In this document: positions 26,536 through 35,803 of the stretch, in pieces
Position numbering within the stretch: position 1 is the stretch's first letter
How the letters are laid out: each line of letters starts with the position of its first letter
Assembly (NCBI GenBank): GCA_019694975.1
Contig: JAIBAY010000010.1
Span: forward strand, 1 to 64,000
Length of the DNA: 64,000 nt
DNA from: Chitinophagales bacterium
Lineage (GTDB): Bacteria > Bacteroidota > Bacteroidia > Chitinophagales > UBA10324
Reading direction: 5' to 3'
Notes under the pieces: generated by a model
What the model saw: only the letters and a program-made list of their open reading frames with translations
What the model was told of the DNA's origin: nothing
Database searches by the model: none
Position numbers and translations under genes: made by a program

Positions 26536-26923
26536 TCGCAGCAGAAGCTGTTATGCTTACTGTGGCAGCAATCTAATTAATTCCAGTCTTATCGGCAGAA
26601 AATTTCAACGCAGGCAACTGCAAATTTTAATTAATCATCGGTGTGTTCCCGAAGCAGTTCAACCTCATTTCACACCGGAATGGCACTTACAAATTTTAAC
26701 TTAATGCAAAAAAGGGGACAATTCCCGGTTGCAGATTACCGCTATGTTTGAAGTCCTACCTGTTTTACCCAGTTGATAAAGGCTATATGATCCTCAAACG
26801 TATGGGGATCATTTTTATTAATCCGACCAGAAGATAGCTTCGGTAGCCGGATAACCTGAATAAAATTTGCAGCAGCTAAAATCGTTTGATGCTCTGTGGA
26901 ATAATTTATAATTTGACATCTTA
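26536..26923 (+). other. Divergent intergenic region with a possible small RNA
   Basis: The 388 nt lie between the divergent helical-repeat and DUF4175 genes. They hold a perfect -7 box TATGTTTG (26743-26750) and a terminator-like hairpin at 26787-26816 with no gene between them. The last 30 nt before the GTG at 26924 (ATAATTTGACATC) are probably the DUF4175 promoter, with a one-base variant of the -7 box. Confidence 0.35.
26757..26816 (+). ncRNA. Candidate ~60-nt small RNA
   Basis: A perfect -7 box lies at 26743-26750. The stem ATGATCC/GGATCAT (26787-26793 with 26106-style partner at 26806-26812) with a 12-nt loop and TTTTT follows. Together they would make a transcript of about 60 nt. There is no -33 box, and no RNA family was recognised. 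It could instead be an attenuator-like hairpin in a longer DUF4175 leader. Confidence 0.2.
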
Positions 26924-29900
26924 GTGTTTAAGCGCGTAATTGACACCAAAAAAAATCAGATTTTGCTGACCGATAATTATCAGTTGTTGCTTAAGAAACT
27001 GGACGAGTTTACAAGAAAATTCTATGTAAACCAGCTAATCCGCGGAACTATCTATGCAAGCGCACTATTGCTGGCGGCATTCCTCCTGATTAATCTGCTT
27101 GAGTACTTCATTTACTTTTCTACCGTCATCCGGTCTGTTCTTTTTTTTGGGTTCCTGGGCGGAGGTGCTTTCATCATTATTCGCTGGATCATACTTCCGT
27201 TGCTGCATTACTTCCGTCTTGGCAAAATTATATCCCATGAAAAGGCCGCAGCCATCATTGGTGAACATTTCCAGGAAGTGCAGGACCGCTTAATCAATAT
27301 CCTTCAGTTGCACCAACAGGTCTCCGCCACTGAAGATGCTTCATTGATCGAAGCTAGTATCAACCAGAAGATAACCCGGCTGCAACCGGTGCCTTTCAGT
27401 TCAGCAATAAATTTAAAGTTAAACAGGCAACATCTCCGTTTTCTCCTGCTTCCGGTGCTTGTGCTGGCATTTATATTATTTTCTTCCCCTGATATCATCA
27501 GGGACAGTTCGCTGCGCCTCATCCACCATAACGAATATTTTGAACGACAGTCCCCTTTTCAGTTTTCCATAGTGAATGATCCTGTTCAGACTGTTCAATA
27601 CCAGGATTTTGAATTACATATTAAAGTTTCCGGCAAAATCCTACCCGATCAGGCCACCATTCAAATGAATGGATTTGATTATCCGCTTATCAAAAAATCA
27701 GCGACAGAATTTACCTATACCTTTAATAAACCACAGAAGGATATTGATTTTTATTTCGCCGCCTCAGGATTCCGGTCGAAGGATTTTGTGCTGAAAGTAC
27801 TACCCAAACCCATCATCCTTAAATTCAAAACCAGTTTGAATTATCCAGCATACCTGGGAAAAAAGAATGAAACTCTACAGAATATCGGGGATGTTACCAT
27901 TCCGGAAGGAACCAAGATTGACTGGCAGTTTTTTTCTCAGAACACTGCTGAAATAAAAATTGCATCAGGCGATTCAATGTATGACGCCAGGCCGTCAGGT
28001 AAGGATGAGTTTACCTTTTCAAAGAGATGGAAAAGCGATGCTGCCTACACCGTCTATGTTTCCAGTGACCTGTTACCCAAAGCCGACTCCATAAGGTATG
28101 CTGTTACGGTGATACCGGACCGTTATCCCGCTATACAGGTTACGCAGGTTAATGACAGCACCAATAAGAAATACCTGTACTTTATCGGGGAAGCTTCCGA
28201 TGATTATGGATTAACCAATCTGCAGCTGAAATATAAATTGAAAAGAGCGGACGAGGAAGACCATGCATCCGCCTTTACATCAAAGAAGGTTAGTATTCCT
28301 TCCGGAAAATACACGCAGTTTTCGCAATTCTGGGATTTGAATGAATTGAATTTAGCTCCCGGCGATGAGTTGATGTACTATTTTGAAGTGTGGGATAACG
28401 ATGGTGTGAACGGCAGCAAATCTACACACTCGCCCTACCTTACCTATGCCATGCCAACAGCGGCAGAGATGGACCAGGAAATGGCAGAAAACAATGAAAA
28501 AATCAAGGAAGACCTTGCTTCTTCTATACAGGAAACGAAAAAGCTTAAGGAAGAATTCGACAAGATGCAGCAGGATTTATTAAATAAGAAAAATCCATCA
28601 TGGGAAGACAAGAAGAAAATTGATGACTTGCTTAAGCGTCAGAAAGAACTGAACAGCAAGATTGAGAAGGTGCAGGAAACATTCAAAGAAAATCTTGCCA
28701 ACCAGTCAGACTATAAAGAATACAGCCCCGAACTACAGGAGAAACAGCAGGAGCTAAAAAAGTTATTCGACGATGTACTGAGCCCTGAGATGAAGGAGAT
28801 GATTGATAAGATGCAGAAAATGCTGGAAGAGCTGAATAAGGATAAAGCATTGGATCAGCTTGAAAATAACAAACTATCGAACCAGGAATTGGAGAAGGAA
28901 TTGGACAGGATGCTGGCACTGTTCAAGCAACTGGAATTTGAGCAACAGATGAATGATGCCAGTAATAAACTGGATAAGCTTGCTGAAAAACAGGAAGCGC
29001 TGAGCAAAGAAACAGCCGCACAGAAGGAAAACAACAGCAATAAAGATTCCCTGATGCAGCGCCAGGATGCTGTAAAAAATGAATTTGAAGACATAAAAAA
29101 AGACCTTGACAAGCTGGATTCGCTGAATCAGGAGCTGGAGCATCCGAATGATATGCCGGATATGGATGAGGAAAAGCAACAGGCAGATCAACAAATGAAT
29201 GAATCGAAGCAGAACATGCAGAAGAGTAACATGAAGAAGGCGGGCGAAAATCAGAAGAATGCTGCGCAGGAGATGAAAGACATGTCTCAAAAAATGCAAG
29301 AGGCCATGCAAAGCGGAGCAATGCAGCAAATGGAAATGGATATGCAGTCAACAAGGCAAATACTTGAAAACCTGATCAAAGTTAGTTTTGACCAGGAAGA
29401 TCTGCTTAATAAATCGAAAGGTGTTAACGTCTATAACCCGCAGTACCTGCAGCTCATGAAAGATCAGTATAAGCTGATTGATGATCTCAAAATGGTGGAA
29501 GACAGCATTCAGGAATTAAGCAAACGGGTATTTCAGATTCAGAGTTTTGTTGCAGAACAACTTGGCGATATCAATAAAAACATCGACCAGGCTGTTAGAT
29601 CACTGGAACAACGCCAGCCAGCCGCTGCTGCATCGGCGCAGCAATACGTAATGACTTCCGTCAATAATCTTGCATTGATGTTCCAGGAAATCATGCAGCA
29701 AATGCAACAACAGATGGCACAGCAAATGCCGGGAAATCAAAGTTGTCAGAAACCCGGCGGAAAAAAGCAAAGCATGAATTCACTCCGGCAAATGCAGCAA
29801 CAGCTGAATGACAAGATATCGGAAATGAGTCAGCAGATGAAAGATGGTAAAATGCCCAATGGTGAAGGCGGCATGAGTAAAGAGATGGCACAAGTGGCTG

Positions 29901-30298
29901 CAAGGCAGGCTGCTGTCAGGGAAGCCCTGAGGAAGTTAAATGATGAGTTGAACAAGGACGGTAAAAACTCGCTGGGTAACCTGGAACAGTTGCAAAAAGA
30001 AATGGAGAAATCGGAAACGGAACTGGTAAATAAACAAATCACCAATGAAATGCTGAAGCGGCAGCAGGAGATACTCACACGTTTACTGGAAGCGGAGAAT
30101 GCCGAACGGCAAAGGGAAACTGATAATAAGCGGGAATCGAATGCCGCCCATGAAATGGTAAAACAACTGCCGCCTGAGATTGAGGAGTACCTGAAAAAGA
30201 AGCAGGCTGAACTTGAACTTTATAAAACTGTGCCTCCCAATTTGAAACCTTTTTACCGCGATTTGGTAGAAGAATATTTTAAGTCACTGCAGCAATAA
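26924..30298 (+). CDS. DUF4175 family large membrane-anchored coiled-coil protein
   Basis: The 1124-residue protein has two adjacent membrane helices (about 42-92) and a third near 170-190. A beta-rich periplasmic-type region (about 215-520) follows. A very long charged, Met/Gln/Lys-rich coiled coil then runs to the end (MQEAMQSGAMQQMEMDMQS near 800, MQQMQQQMAQQM near 925). This is the DUF4175 architecture common in Bacteroidota, of unknown function. The GTG at 26924 is the upstream-most reasonable start; the family N-terminus (NYQLLLKKLDEF) suggests a start at a TTG about 12 codons further in is possible. It heads a + strand cluster with an RsbW-like ATPase, ybeY and mnmG. Confidence 0.8.
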   Translation: MFKRVIDTKKNQILLTDNYQLLLKKLDEFTRKFYVNQLIRGTIYASALLLAAFLLINLLEYFIYFSTVIRSVLFFGFLGGGAFIIIRWIILPLLHYFRLGKIISHEKAAAIIGEHFQEVQDRLINILQLHQQVSATEDASLIEASINQKITRLQPVPFSSAINLKLNRQHLRFLLLPVLVLAFILFSSPDIIRDSSLRLIHHNEYFERQSPFQFSIVNDPVQTVQYQDFELHIKVSGKILPDQATIQMNGFDYPLIKKSATEFTYTFNKPQKDIDFYFAASGFRSKDFVLKVLPKPIILKFKTSLNYPAYLGKKNETLQNIGDVTIPEGTKIDWQFFSQNTAEIKIASGDSMYDARPSGKDEFTFSKRWKSDAAYTVYVSSDLLPKADSIRYAVTVIPDRYPAIQVTQVNDSTNKKYLYFIGEASDDYGLTNLQLKYKLKRADEEDHASAFTSKKVSIPSGKYTQFSQFWDLNELNLAPGDELMYYFEVWDNDGVNGSKSTHSPYLTYAMPTAAEMDQEMAENNEKIKEDLASSIQETKKLKEEFDKMQQDLLNKKNPSWEDKKKIDDLLKRQKELNSKIEKVQETFKENLANQSDYKEYSPELQEKQQELKKLFDDVLSPEMKEMIDKMQKMLEELNKDKALDQLENNKLSNQELEKELDRMLALFKQLEFEQQMNDASNKLDKLAEKQEALSKETAAQKENNSNKDSLMQRQDAVKNEFEDIKKDLDKLDSLNQELEHPNDMPDMDEEKQQADQQMNESKQNMQKSNMKKAGENQKNAAQEMKDMSQKMQEAMQSGAMQQMEMDMQSTRQILENLIKVSFDQEDLLNKSKGVNVYNPQYLQLMKDQYKLIDDLKMVEDSIQELSKRVFQIQSFVAEQLGDINKNIDQAVRSLEQRQPAAAASAQQYVMTSVNNLALMFQEIMQQMQQQMAQQMPGNQSCQKPGGKKQSMNSLRQMQQQLNDKISEMSQQMKDGKMPNGEGGMSKEMAQVAARQAAVREALRKLNDELNKDGKNSLGNLEQLQKEMEKSETELVNKQITNEMLKRQQEILTRLLEAENAERQRETDNKRESNAAHEMVKQLPPEIEEYLKKKQAELELYKTVPPNLKPFYRDLVEEYFKSLQQ

Positions 30299-30319
30299 AA
30301 ACACCAATCCTTATTGCTT

Positions 30320-30733
30320 ATGGTTGCGTTAATTACTTTGCGCGATATGCTATTCTCATCCAGGCCCGAGAATATCAATCTTATTGAAGCATTGGTAGAA
30401 GAACTCAAGACAGAACTCAAACTGACTGAAGAAACTGAAGCCAATATGCTTGTTTCCCTGAGTGAGGCTGTTAACAATGCCATTTTTCATGGGAATAAGT
30501 CAGACCCATTAAAAACTGTAAGGGTTTGTGTCGAAAAAATAGAAAAGGAAATAGTCTTTTCTGTTGAAGATCAAGGTGTTGGATTTGACTTGTTATGCGT
30601 CAGAGATCCCACCGCTATTGAAAACCTTGACAAACCTACCGGACGAGGAATATTCCTGATGCGTAACCTCTGCGATAAAATGGAATATTTTGATGGCGGA
30701 AGAAAAGTAGTCATGAGTTTCCTTATTACCTGA
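30320..30733 (+). CDS. RsbW/SpoIIAB-like HATPase (anti-sigma-type serine kinase)
   Basis: The 137-residue single-domain GHKL ATPase has N-box SLSEAVNNAIFHGNKS, G1 box VEDQGVGFD and G2 box TGRGIFLMRN. It has no histidine-kinase dimerisation domain. Such proteins phosphorylate anti-anti-sigma factors or bind sigma factors. No STAS-domain or sigma-factor partner is encoded nearby. The ATG at 30320 is preferred over a TTG at 30314. It lies 21 nt after DUF4175, and its stop is one base from the ybeY start, so one operon is likely. Confidence 0.85.
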   Translation: MVALITLRDMLFSSRPENINLIEALVEELKTELKLTEETEANMLVSLSEAVNNAIFHGNKSDPLKTVRVCVEKIEKEIVFSVEDQGVGFDLLCVRDPTAIENLDKPTGRGIFLMRNLCDKMEYFDGGRKVVMSFLIT

Positions 30734-30734
30734 T

Positions 30735-31160
30735 ATGCCCATTTCCTTCAACTATCAATTCAGAAAGCACCTGCTGACAGGGAAAGCGCAGGTTATAAAC
30801 TGGATACTGCTTGTTTCTTACCTCGAAAAAAAAGAAGTAGATAATATCAATTACATCCTATGCGATGATGCCTACCTGTTAAAACTGAACAAGCAATTCC
30901 TGCATCATTCAACACTCACTGATATTATTACTTTCGATAATTCCACCAAAAGGAAAATTGCCGCGGAAATCTATATTAGCACAGAACGTGTTCATGAAAA
31001 CGCGATAAGCTATCGCACCTCATTTCGTGAAGAACTTCGCCGGGTTATTATACATGGTGTGCTTCATTGTATCGGTTATTCAGATAAAACGCAGCGGCAA
31101 AGACTTATCATGAGAAAGAAGGAACAGGAATATCTTCGGCTTTATAAAGAGATGAAGTGA
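30735..31160 (+). CDS. ybeY: Endoribonuclease YbeY (rRNA maturation factor)
   Basis: The 141-residue zinc protein has TDIITFDNST near residue 61 and the metal site HGVLHCIGYSDKT near residue 112. Two histidines fit the HGxLHxxGYxH pattern, but the third ligand position is Asp/Lys instead of His, as in other Bacteroidota members I recall. YbeY processes the 3' end of 16S rRNA and takes part in ribosome quality control. It is immediately preceded by the HATPase gene (1-nt gap) and followed, after 306 nt, by mnmG. Confidence 0.9.
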   Translation: MPISFNYQFRKHLLTGKAQVINWILLVSYLEKKEVDNINYILCDDAYLLKLNKQFLHHSTLTDIITFDNSTKRKIAAEIYISTERVHENAISYRTSFREELRRVIIHGVLHCIGYSDKTQRQRLIMRKKEQEYLRLYKEMK

Positions 31161-31466
31161 TGTTTCACGGGAAACCGGTCTTCAATTTTAAAAATTTGAA
31201 ATAGCCGAACAATTTCTTACCATTAGTTTCTTAGGAAGACAGTTCAATACCAGCGATTTTATAACGCCGGTTTCTCATTCAATTTGCTGCCGTCCCGTTC
31301 GTACTGATATATCTTCAGCTGTGTCTTTAAAACGCAAAATGTGTATGCAGCGATCTTTCGATATCCAACTAACAACACTGGAATTATGCTGATTATTAAC
31401 AGTGCTGCTTTCAGTATCTTTGTCGCGATACATTGTATCAACTCACCGTAAAATCACCGGGTTCAT
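31161..31466 (+). other. Intergenic region between ybeY and mnmG
   Basis: This 306-nt AT-rich region holds no supported gene. A 60-codon minus-strand ORF at 31259-31441 with one hydrophobic stretch is present, but has no promoter box or context to support it. No terminator with a T tract and no perfect -7 box was found. Confidence 0.3.
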
Positions 31467-33329
31467 TTGTTTAATAAATACGATATCATTGTAGTTGGTG
31501 CAGGTCATGCTGGTTGCGAAGCGGCGGCGGCGGCGGCAAATATGGGATCAAAGGTTTTACTGATCACCATGAATATGCAAACAATTGCACAGATGAGCTG
31601 CAATCCCGCCATGGGAGGCGTAGCCAAAGGACAGATTGTAAGAGAAATTGACGCTCTCGGAGGATATTCCGGAATCGTAACAGATAAGAGCGCGATACAA
31701 TTCAGAATGCTCAATCGTTCCAAGGGCCCTGCCATGTGGAGCCCGCGCGCACAGAATGACCGGATGTTGTTCGCACAGGAATGGCGCCTCATGCTTGAAA
31801 ACACAAAATATGTTGACTTCTTTCAAGATATGGTAAGAGCCATTAATATTAATGATGGCCGTGTTACCGGAGTAGTTACTGGTTTGGGGTTAGAAATTGA
31901 CGCCGACGCTGTTATCCTGACAAATGGTACATTTCTCAATGGCATCATACATATTGGTGAAAAGCAGTTTGGCGGCGGCAGAATGGCAGAGAAAGCATCC
32001 TCCGGCTTAACAGAGCAATTGATTGAAGCAGGATTCGAAAGCGGCAGGATGAAAACAGGCACACCACCAAGGGTTGATGGAAGGTCGCTTGATTATGACA
32101 GGATGGAAGAGCAGCAGGGAGACGAAAATCCCGGTAAATTCTCTTACAAGGGCACACAGGTACTTACCAGGCAAAAGTCATGTTTCATTACCTATACGGA
32201 TCAGTCAGTACATGAAATTCTGAAAACCGGTTTCGCGCAGTCGCCCATGTTTGCCGGTAGAATTAAGGGTGTTGGTCCAAGATATTGCCCTTCTATTGAA
32301 GATAAGATCAACAGGTTTGCGGATAAGGAACGGCATCAGCTCTTTGTTGAACCGGAAGGTTGGAATACCATTGAGATCTATCTGAATGGTTTTTCCACTT
32401 CTCTGCCTGAAGCGGTGCAATACAAAGCCCTGAAAAAAATTGCCGGCTTCGAAAATGTAAAGATGTTCAGGCCGGGCTATGCTATTGAATACGACTACTT
32501 TCCGCCGCATCAGTTAAAACTGAGCCTTGAAACGCAACTGATTGAAAATTTATTCTTTGCCGGACAGATCAATGGAACAACCGGCTATGAAGAGGCCGCC
32601 TGCCAGGGACTTATGGCAGGTATCAATGCACATCGTAAAATCAATCAGCTGGAAGCGGTGGTCTTAAAGCGGTCGGAAGCCTACATTGGCGTACTTATAG
32701 ATGATCTGATCAATAAGGGTACCGATGAGCCTTATCGGATGTTTACATCGCGGGCTGAATACCGAATTTTATTGAGGCAGGATAATGCCGATATCAGGCT
32801 CACTGCTCTTGGTCATGGCATCGGGCTTGCAGACAATGAAAGGATGTTCCGCGTGAAACAAAAGATGAATTTACTGGATAAAGTGCTCCTTGCCTTTAAG
32901 AGCGTTAAAGTGGAGCCGGCTGAAATCAATGAATTCCTGCTGGCAAAAGGAACTTCACCACTCAAGGAACGGACAACATTATTTTCAGTGCTGAGTCGCC
33001 CACAGATTGATCTGACTTCACTTACCAAAGTTATTATAGCCGTGCAAAGCATCGTGGCAGGTCTTGAACCGGAAATTCTGGAAGAAGCGGAAATTCTGAT
33101 GAAGTATGAAGGATACATTGAAAAGGAGAAGGAAATGGTGTCAAAAATCGGAAGGCTGGAAGATGTACCTATAGTGCCACATTTTGATTATTCAACGATT
33201 AAATCACTTTCCATGGAAGCACGGCAAAAATTAAGCAGCATTAAGCCCGCTACACTTGGACAAGCGAGCAGAATCAGCGGCGTTTCACCCAGCGATATCT
33301 CAGTGCTAATGGTTTATTTGGGAAGATAG
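31467..33329 (+). CDS. mnmG: tRNA uridine-5-carboxymethylaminomethyl modification enzyme MnmG (GidA)
   Basis: The 620-residue full-length enzyme has FAD-binding motif [20 protein letters not shown] at residues 9-28 and the signatures [21 protein letters not shown] and [11 protein letters not shown]. The C-terminal tRNA-binding helical domain includes [18 protein letters not shown]. With MnmE it makes the cmnm5U modification at tRNA position 34. The start is a TTG at 31467; no in-frame ATG precedes the FAD motif. The alanine run is encoded by five GCG codons in a row. Confidence 0.97.
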   Translation: MFNKYDIIVVGAGHAGCEAAAAAANMGSKVLLITMNMQTIAQMSCNPAMGGVAKGQIVREIDALGGYSGIVTDKSAIQFRMLNRSKGPAMWSPRAQNDRMLFAQEWRLMLENTKYVDFFQDMVRAININDGRVTGVVTGLGLEIDADAVILTNGTFLNGIIHIGEKQFGGGRMAEKASSGLTEQLIEAGFESGRMKTGTPPRVDGRSLDYDRMEEQQGDENPGKFSYKGTQVLTRQKSCFITYTDQSVHEILKTGFAQSPMFAGRIKGVGPRYCPSIEDKINRFADKERHQLFVEPEGWNTIEIYLNGFSTSLPEAVQYKALKKIAGFENVKMFRPGYAIEYDYFPPHQLKLSLETQLIENLFFAGQINGTTGYEEAACQGLMAGINAHRKINQLEAVVLKRSEAYIGVLIDDLINKGTDEPYRMFTSRAEYRILLRQDNADIRLTALGHGIGLADNERMFRVKQKMNLLDKVLLAFKSVKVEPAEINEFLLAKGTSPLKERTTLFSVLSRPQIDLTSLTKVIIAVQSIVAGLEPEILEEAEILMKYEGYIEKEKEMVSKIGRLEDVPIVPHFDYSTIKSLSMEARQKLSSIKPATLGQASRISGVSPSDISVLMVYLGR

Positions 33330-33460
33330 AGCCACGATCTTTATAAAATTAATTGTCTTATGTAGTTCATTATCTTTTACTTATATTAATACCAATACTC
33401 AAAGCATAAATTAATTTAATATTTAGTGTAAGTCTGTTCTGGATCACTTATAGCGCAATC

Positions 33461-33889
33461 ATGGAAAACATGAAAAACTTCAGATTGAAAATTCCGCTTG
33501 CAATTCGCTTTGTCGACTTTGATTCATTGGGTCATGTAAATAATGCCAATTACCTCACCTACTTTGAAATTGCCCGCATTCGTTATTTTGAAGAAATTAT
33601 TGCCGAAGGAAGGGTAGACTGGAAAAAGGAAGGGATCATTCTTGCACGGGCGGTGATTGAATACCGTCAGCCAATTAACGGCTACGATGGTTACTTCATT
33701 TCAATTCGGTGTTCACGCCTTGGAACCAAGAGTTTTGATTTTGATTACCTGATTACGAAAGAAACAGATGCGGGGGACATCACTATTGCAGAAGGATCAA
33801 CAGTAATGGTTTGTTTTGATTATGAATTGCAGCAAACAATTAACATGAAGGAAGCCTGGAAGTCAGCTATTGAAAAATTTGAAGGGTAA
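33461..33889 (+). CDS. 4HBT hot-dog acyl-CoA thioesterase
   Basis: The 142-residue hot-dog-fold protein carries IRFVDFDSLGHVNNANYLTY near residue 16. Its Asp is at the catalytic position of 4-hydroxybenzoyl-CoA thioesterase/YbgC-type enzymes. It hydrolyses an acyl-CoA thioester; the chain length is not readable. The length is normal. The ATG at 33461 is used; a second ATG three codons in is equally possible. It stands alone between mnmG and the lipoprotein gene. Confidence 0.88.
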   Translation: MENMKNFRLKIPLAIRFVDFDSLGHVNNANYLTYFEIARIRYFEEIIAEGRVDWKKEGIILARAVIEYRQPINGYDGYFISIRCSRLGTKSFDFDYLITKETDAGDITIAEGSTVMVCFDYELQQTINMKEAWKSAIEKFEG

Positions 33890-34137
33890 CCATCATGACT
33901 GCGTTTCGCAATAATTGCAGGGCATTTCCATCAACCCCTGAAAATAGTCTTACTTCCGGCAAATAATACTGAATGAACTACTATTGGTGTGGTTTACCTC
34001 TTTCAATGTATGCTGCCTGTAATAAGAACACGTACAAAAATTTCCGCGCATTACCATACTATTTAAACCGGTTCAGTTTAGTTGTACCAAAATAGTACCT
34101 TCAATAGATAAATTACAAGGCAACTACTAAACTTCCG

Positions 34138-34761
34138 ATGCGTATGAAAAAGTTCTTCTCTGTCTGCGTAATTCTTTCAGCTATATTCAGCGGCTGTGCA
34201 AAAATTCCAGTGGAATCAGTTCAACTGAGTGATGCTATCCTGCGTGAAGGAACACGTATGCACAGCATCAATATTGCAGTGATCAATGAACTGTTTAGTG
34301 AAAAGAAAAAAAGCGTATCGGATTTCATTGAACAGGATTACCTGCCGGAGTATGTCAAAGATTTTACATCAGGACTAACCATCAAAAATTATGACGCTGA
34401 CAGCCTTCAGCAAATTTTACTGGCTATACTTCCTGAAATCAATCAACGGCGCGATGCCATGATACAGGCGCTGGATGATCAGAAAACTAAACTGATCAGT
34501 CAGCTGAACAATGAGTATGATGCTTACTACGACGCATCCAACGCGCTGCACGCCTTGCTGCAATCGGCAGCTGATGTTGATGCTGAAAGAGCTGCACTCA
34601 ATGAGCGTATCAGGCAACTCAGCGGAGAAAAAATAGATTTAAACAAAGTTGAACACTCACTGGATGCATTTATTGCCAAAGCTGGAAGTGCCGGCAGCAT
34701 TGACAATGCCATCAGTGAACTTGACAACACTATGAATGAAATCCTTAACACAAATAAATGA
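34138..34761 (+). CDS. Lipoprotein of unknown function, mostly helical
   Basis: The 207-residue protein has a lipoprotein signal peptide ending in the lipobox AIFSGC (cysteine at about residue 20). It should be lipidated and anchored to a membrane. The rest is charged and predicted alpha-helical, with heptad-like stretches between residues 100 and 200. I do not recognise the family. The next gene starts 4 nt after the stop codon and encodes a small soluble helical protein, so the two are probably translated from one transcript and may work together. Confidence 0.65.
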   Translation: MRMKKFFSVCVILSAIFSGCAKIPVESVQLSDAILREGTRMHSINIAVINELFSEKKKSVSDFIEQDYLPEYVKDFTSGLTIKNYDADSLQQILLAILPEINQRRDAMIQALDDQKTKLISQLNNEYDAYYDASNALHALLQSAADVDAERAALNERIRQLSGEKIDLNKVEHSLDAFIAKAGSAGSIDNAISELDNTMNEILNTNK

Positions 34762-34765
34762 CGCT

Positions 34766-35032
34766 ATGACTGACTTTAAAAAAATCGCTAAAAGTGCCGC
34801 CATTAAAACGGATGCACATTTTGCCGAAAAAATTGCATCACTGACCCGTTTGCAAGGCCCCGAACTGCAAGCCATCATGGATAAATCAGGAATTGACAAA
34901 GAAGCCTTATCCGAACTGCTTAATGTGGTCAAGAAAAACACACTTTCCAATCAGCAAAAAGCAGCAGCCATTGCTAAGGTGAATAACGGTCTAGGCTTCT
35001 TAATTGGTGTTGCCGAAAAACTTCTTGTTTAG
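34766..35032 (+). CDS. Small helical protein of unknown function
   Basis: The 88-residue protein has no signal peptide or membrane helix. It is helical throughout, with a Lys-rich first half and a hydrophobic end, LGFLIGVAEKLLV. The start is the ATG at 34766, 4 nt after the lipoprotein stop; an in-frame ATG at 34736 would overlap the lipoprotein gene by 26 nt. I do not recognise the family. Its close coupling to the lipoprotein gene is the only functional clue. Confidence 0.6.
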   Translation: MTDFKKIAKSAAIKTDAHFAEKIASLTRLQGPELQAIMDKSGIDKEALSELLNVVKKNTLSNQQKAAAIAKVNNGLGFLIGVAEKLLV

Positions 35033-35091
35033 TTGATTGTTAAGGACTCAGCATATTCAGCACCTGAATAAAAAATGACTGGCAGCATTTA

Positions 35092-35712
35092 TTGCCATTA
35101 AATCATGAACCTAATTGGCATATAAAAGTGGGAAAATCAAGAATTGAAGCATTCAGTGATGGTGTGATTGCCATTATCATCACCATTATGGTTTTGGAAA
35201 TGAAGGTACCACATGGTGATGAATGGCAAAACCTGGCGCCCTTGTTTCCTGTTTTCATCAGCTACCTACTGAGTTTTTTGAATGTTGCGATCTACTGGAA
35301 CAATCATCACCACCTGTTTCATGCGGCTCGTAATGTAAACAGTAAGGTGTTATGGGCAAACATTCATTTGCTCTTCTGGCTTTCCCTGTTTCCATTTGTT
35401 ACCGGTTGGATGGGAGAAAATCACTTCACTACCCTGCCAATCATTCTATATGGCGTGATTTTACTTATGGCCGGTGTAGCTTACTATATTTTGTCGCAGG
35501 CCTTGATACAACTTCATGGCAAGGAATCAACACTTGCCATTGCTGTAGGTAAAGATAAGAAGGGACTTATCTCTGTTGTTATCTATTTACTGGCTATTTT
35601 CCTTTCATTGATTAACGGCTATATAGGATTGGTGTTATATGCAATCGTAGCTGCTATGTGGCTGATTCCGGATCAACGCATTGAAAAGAAGATCATTCAA
35701 CAGAAAGGCTGA
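35092..35712 (+). CDS. TMEM175/DUF1211-family potassium-channel-like membrane protein
   Basis: The 206-residue protein has six membrane helices and the family signature SRIEAFSDGVIAIIITIMVL at about residues 16-35. The FSDG motif marks the pore-lining first helix of TMEM175 channels. Bacterial members are tetrameric K+-permeable channels. No ATG fits: the choices are TTG at 35092 or GTG at 35128. The GTG would begin the protein only a few residues before SRIEAF, as many homologues do, and may be the true start. Confidence 0.85.
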   Translation: MPLNHEPNWHIKVGKSRIEAFSDGVIAIIITIMVLEMKVPHGDEWQNLAPLFPVFISYLLSFLNVAIYWNNHHHLFHAARNVNSKVLWANIHLLFWLSLFPFVTGWMGENHFTTLPIILYGVILLMAGVAYYILSQALIQLHGKESTLAIAVGKDKKGLISVVIYLLAIFLSLINGYIGLVLYAIVAAMWLIPDQRIEKKIIQQKG

Positions 35713-35803
35713 TATCATTATCATTGTAAGCTGTAAATTCTGCATCATCAGCGAAGTATTGCGCTGACTTTCCATACATTTTTGAAATACACTGCCGCTG
35801 ATA

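Noticed and set aside
31259-31441. 60-codon minus-strand ORF between ybeY and mnmG with one hydrophobic stretch
   Set aside because: No promoter box, homology or conserved context could be seen; random ORFs of this size are common in AT-rich gaps.
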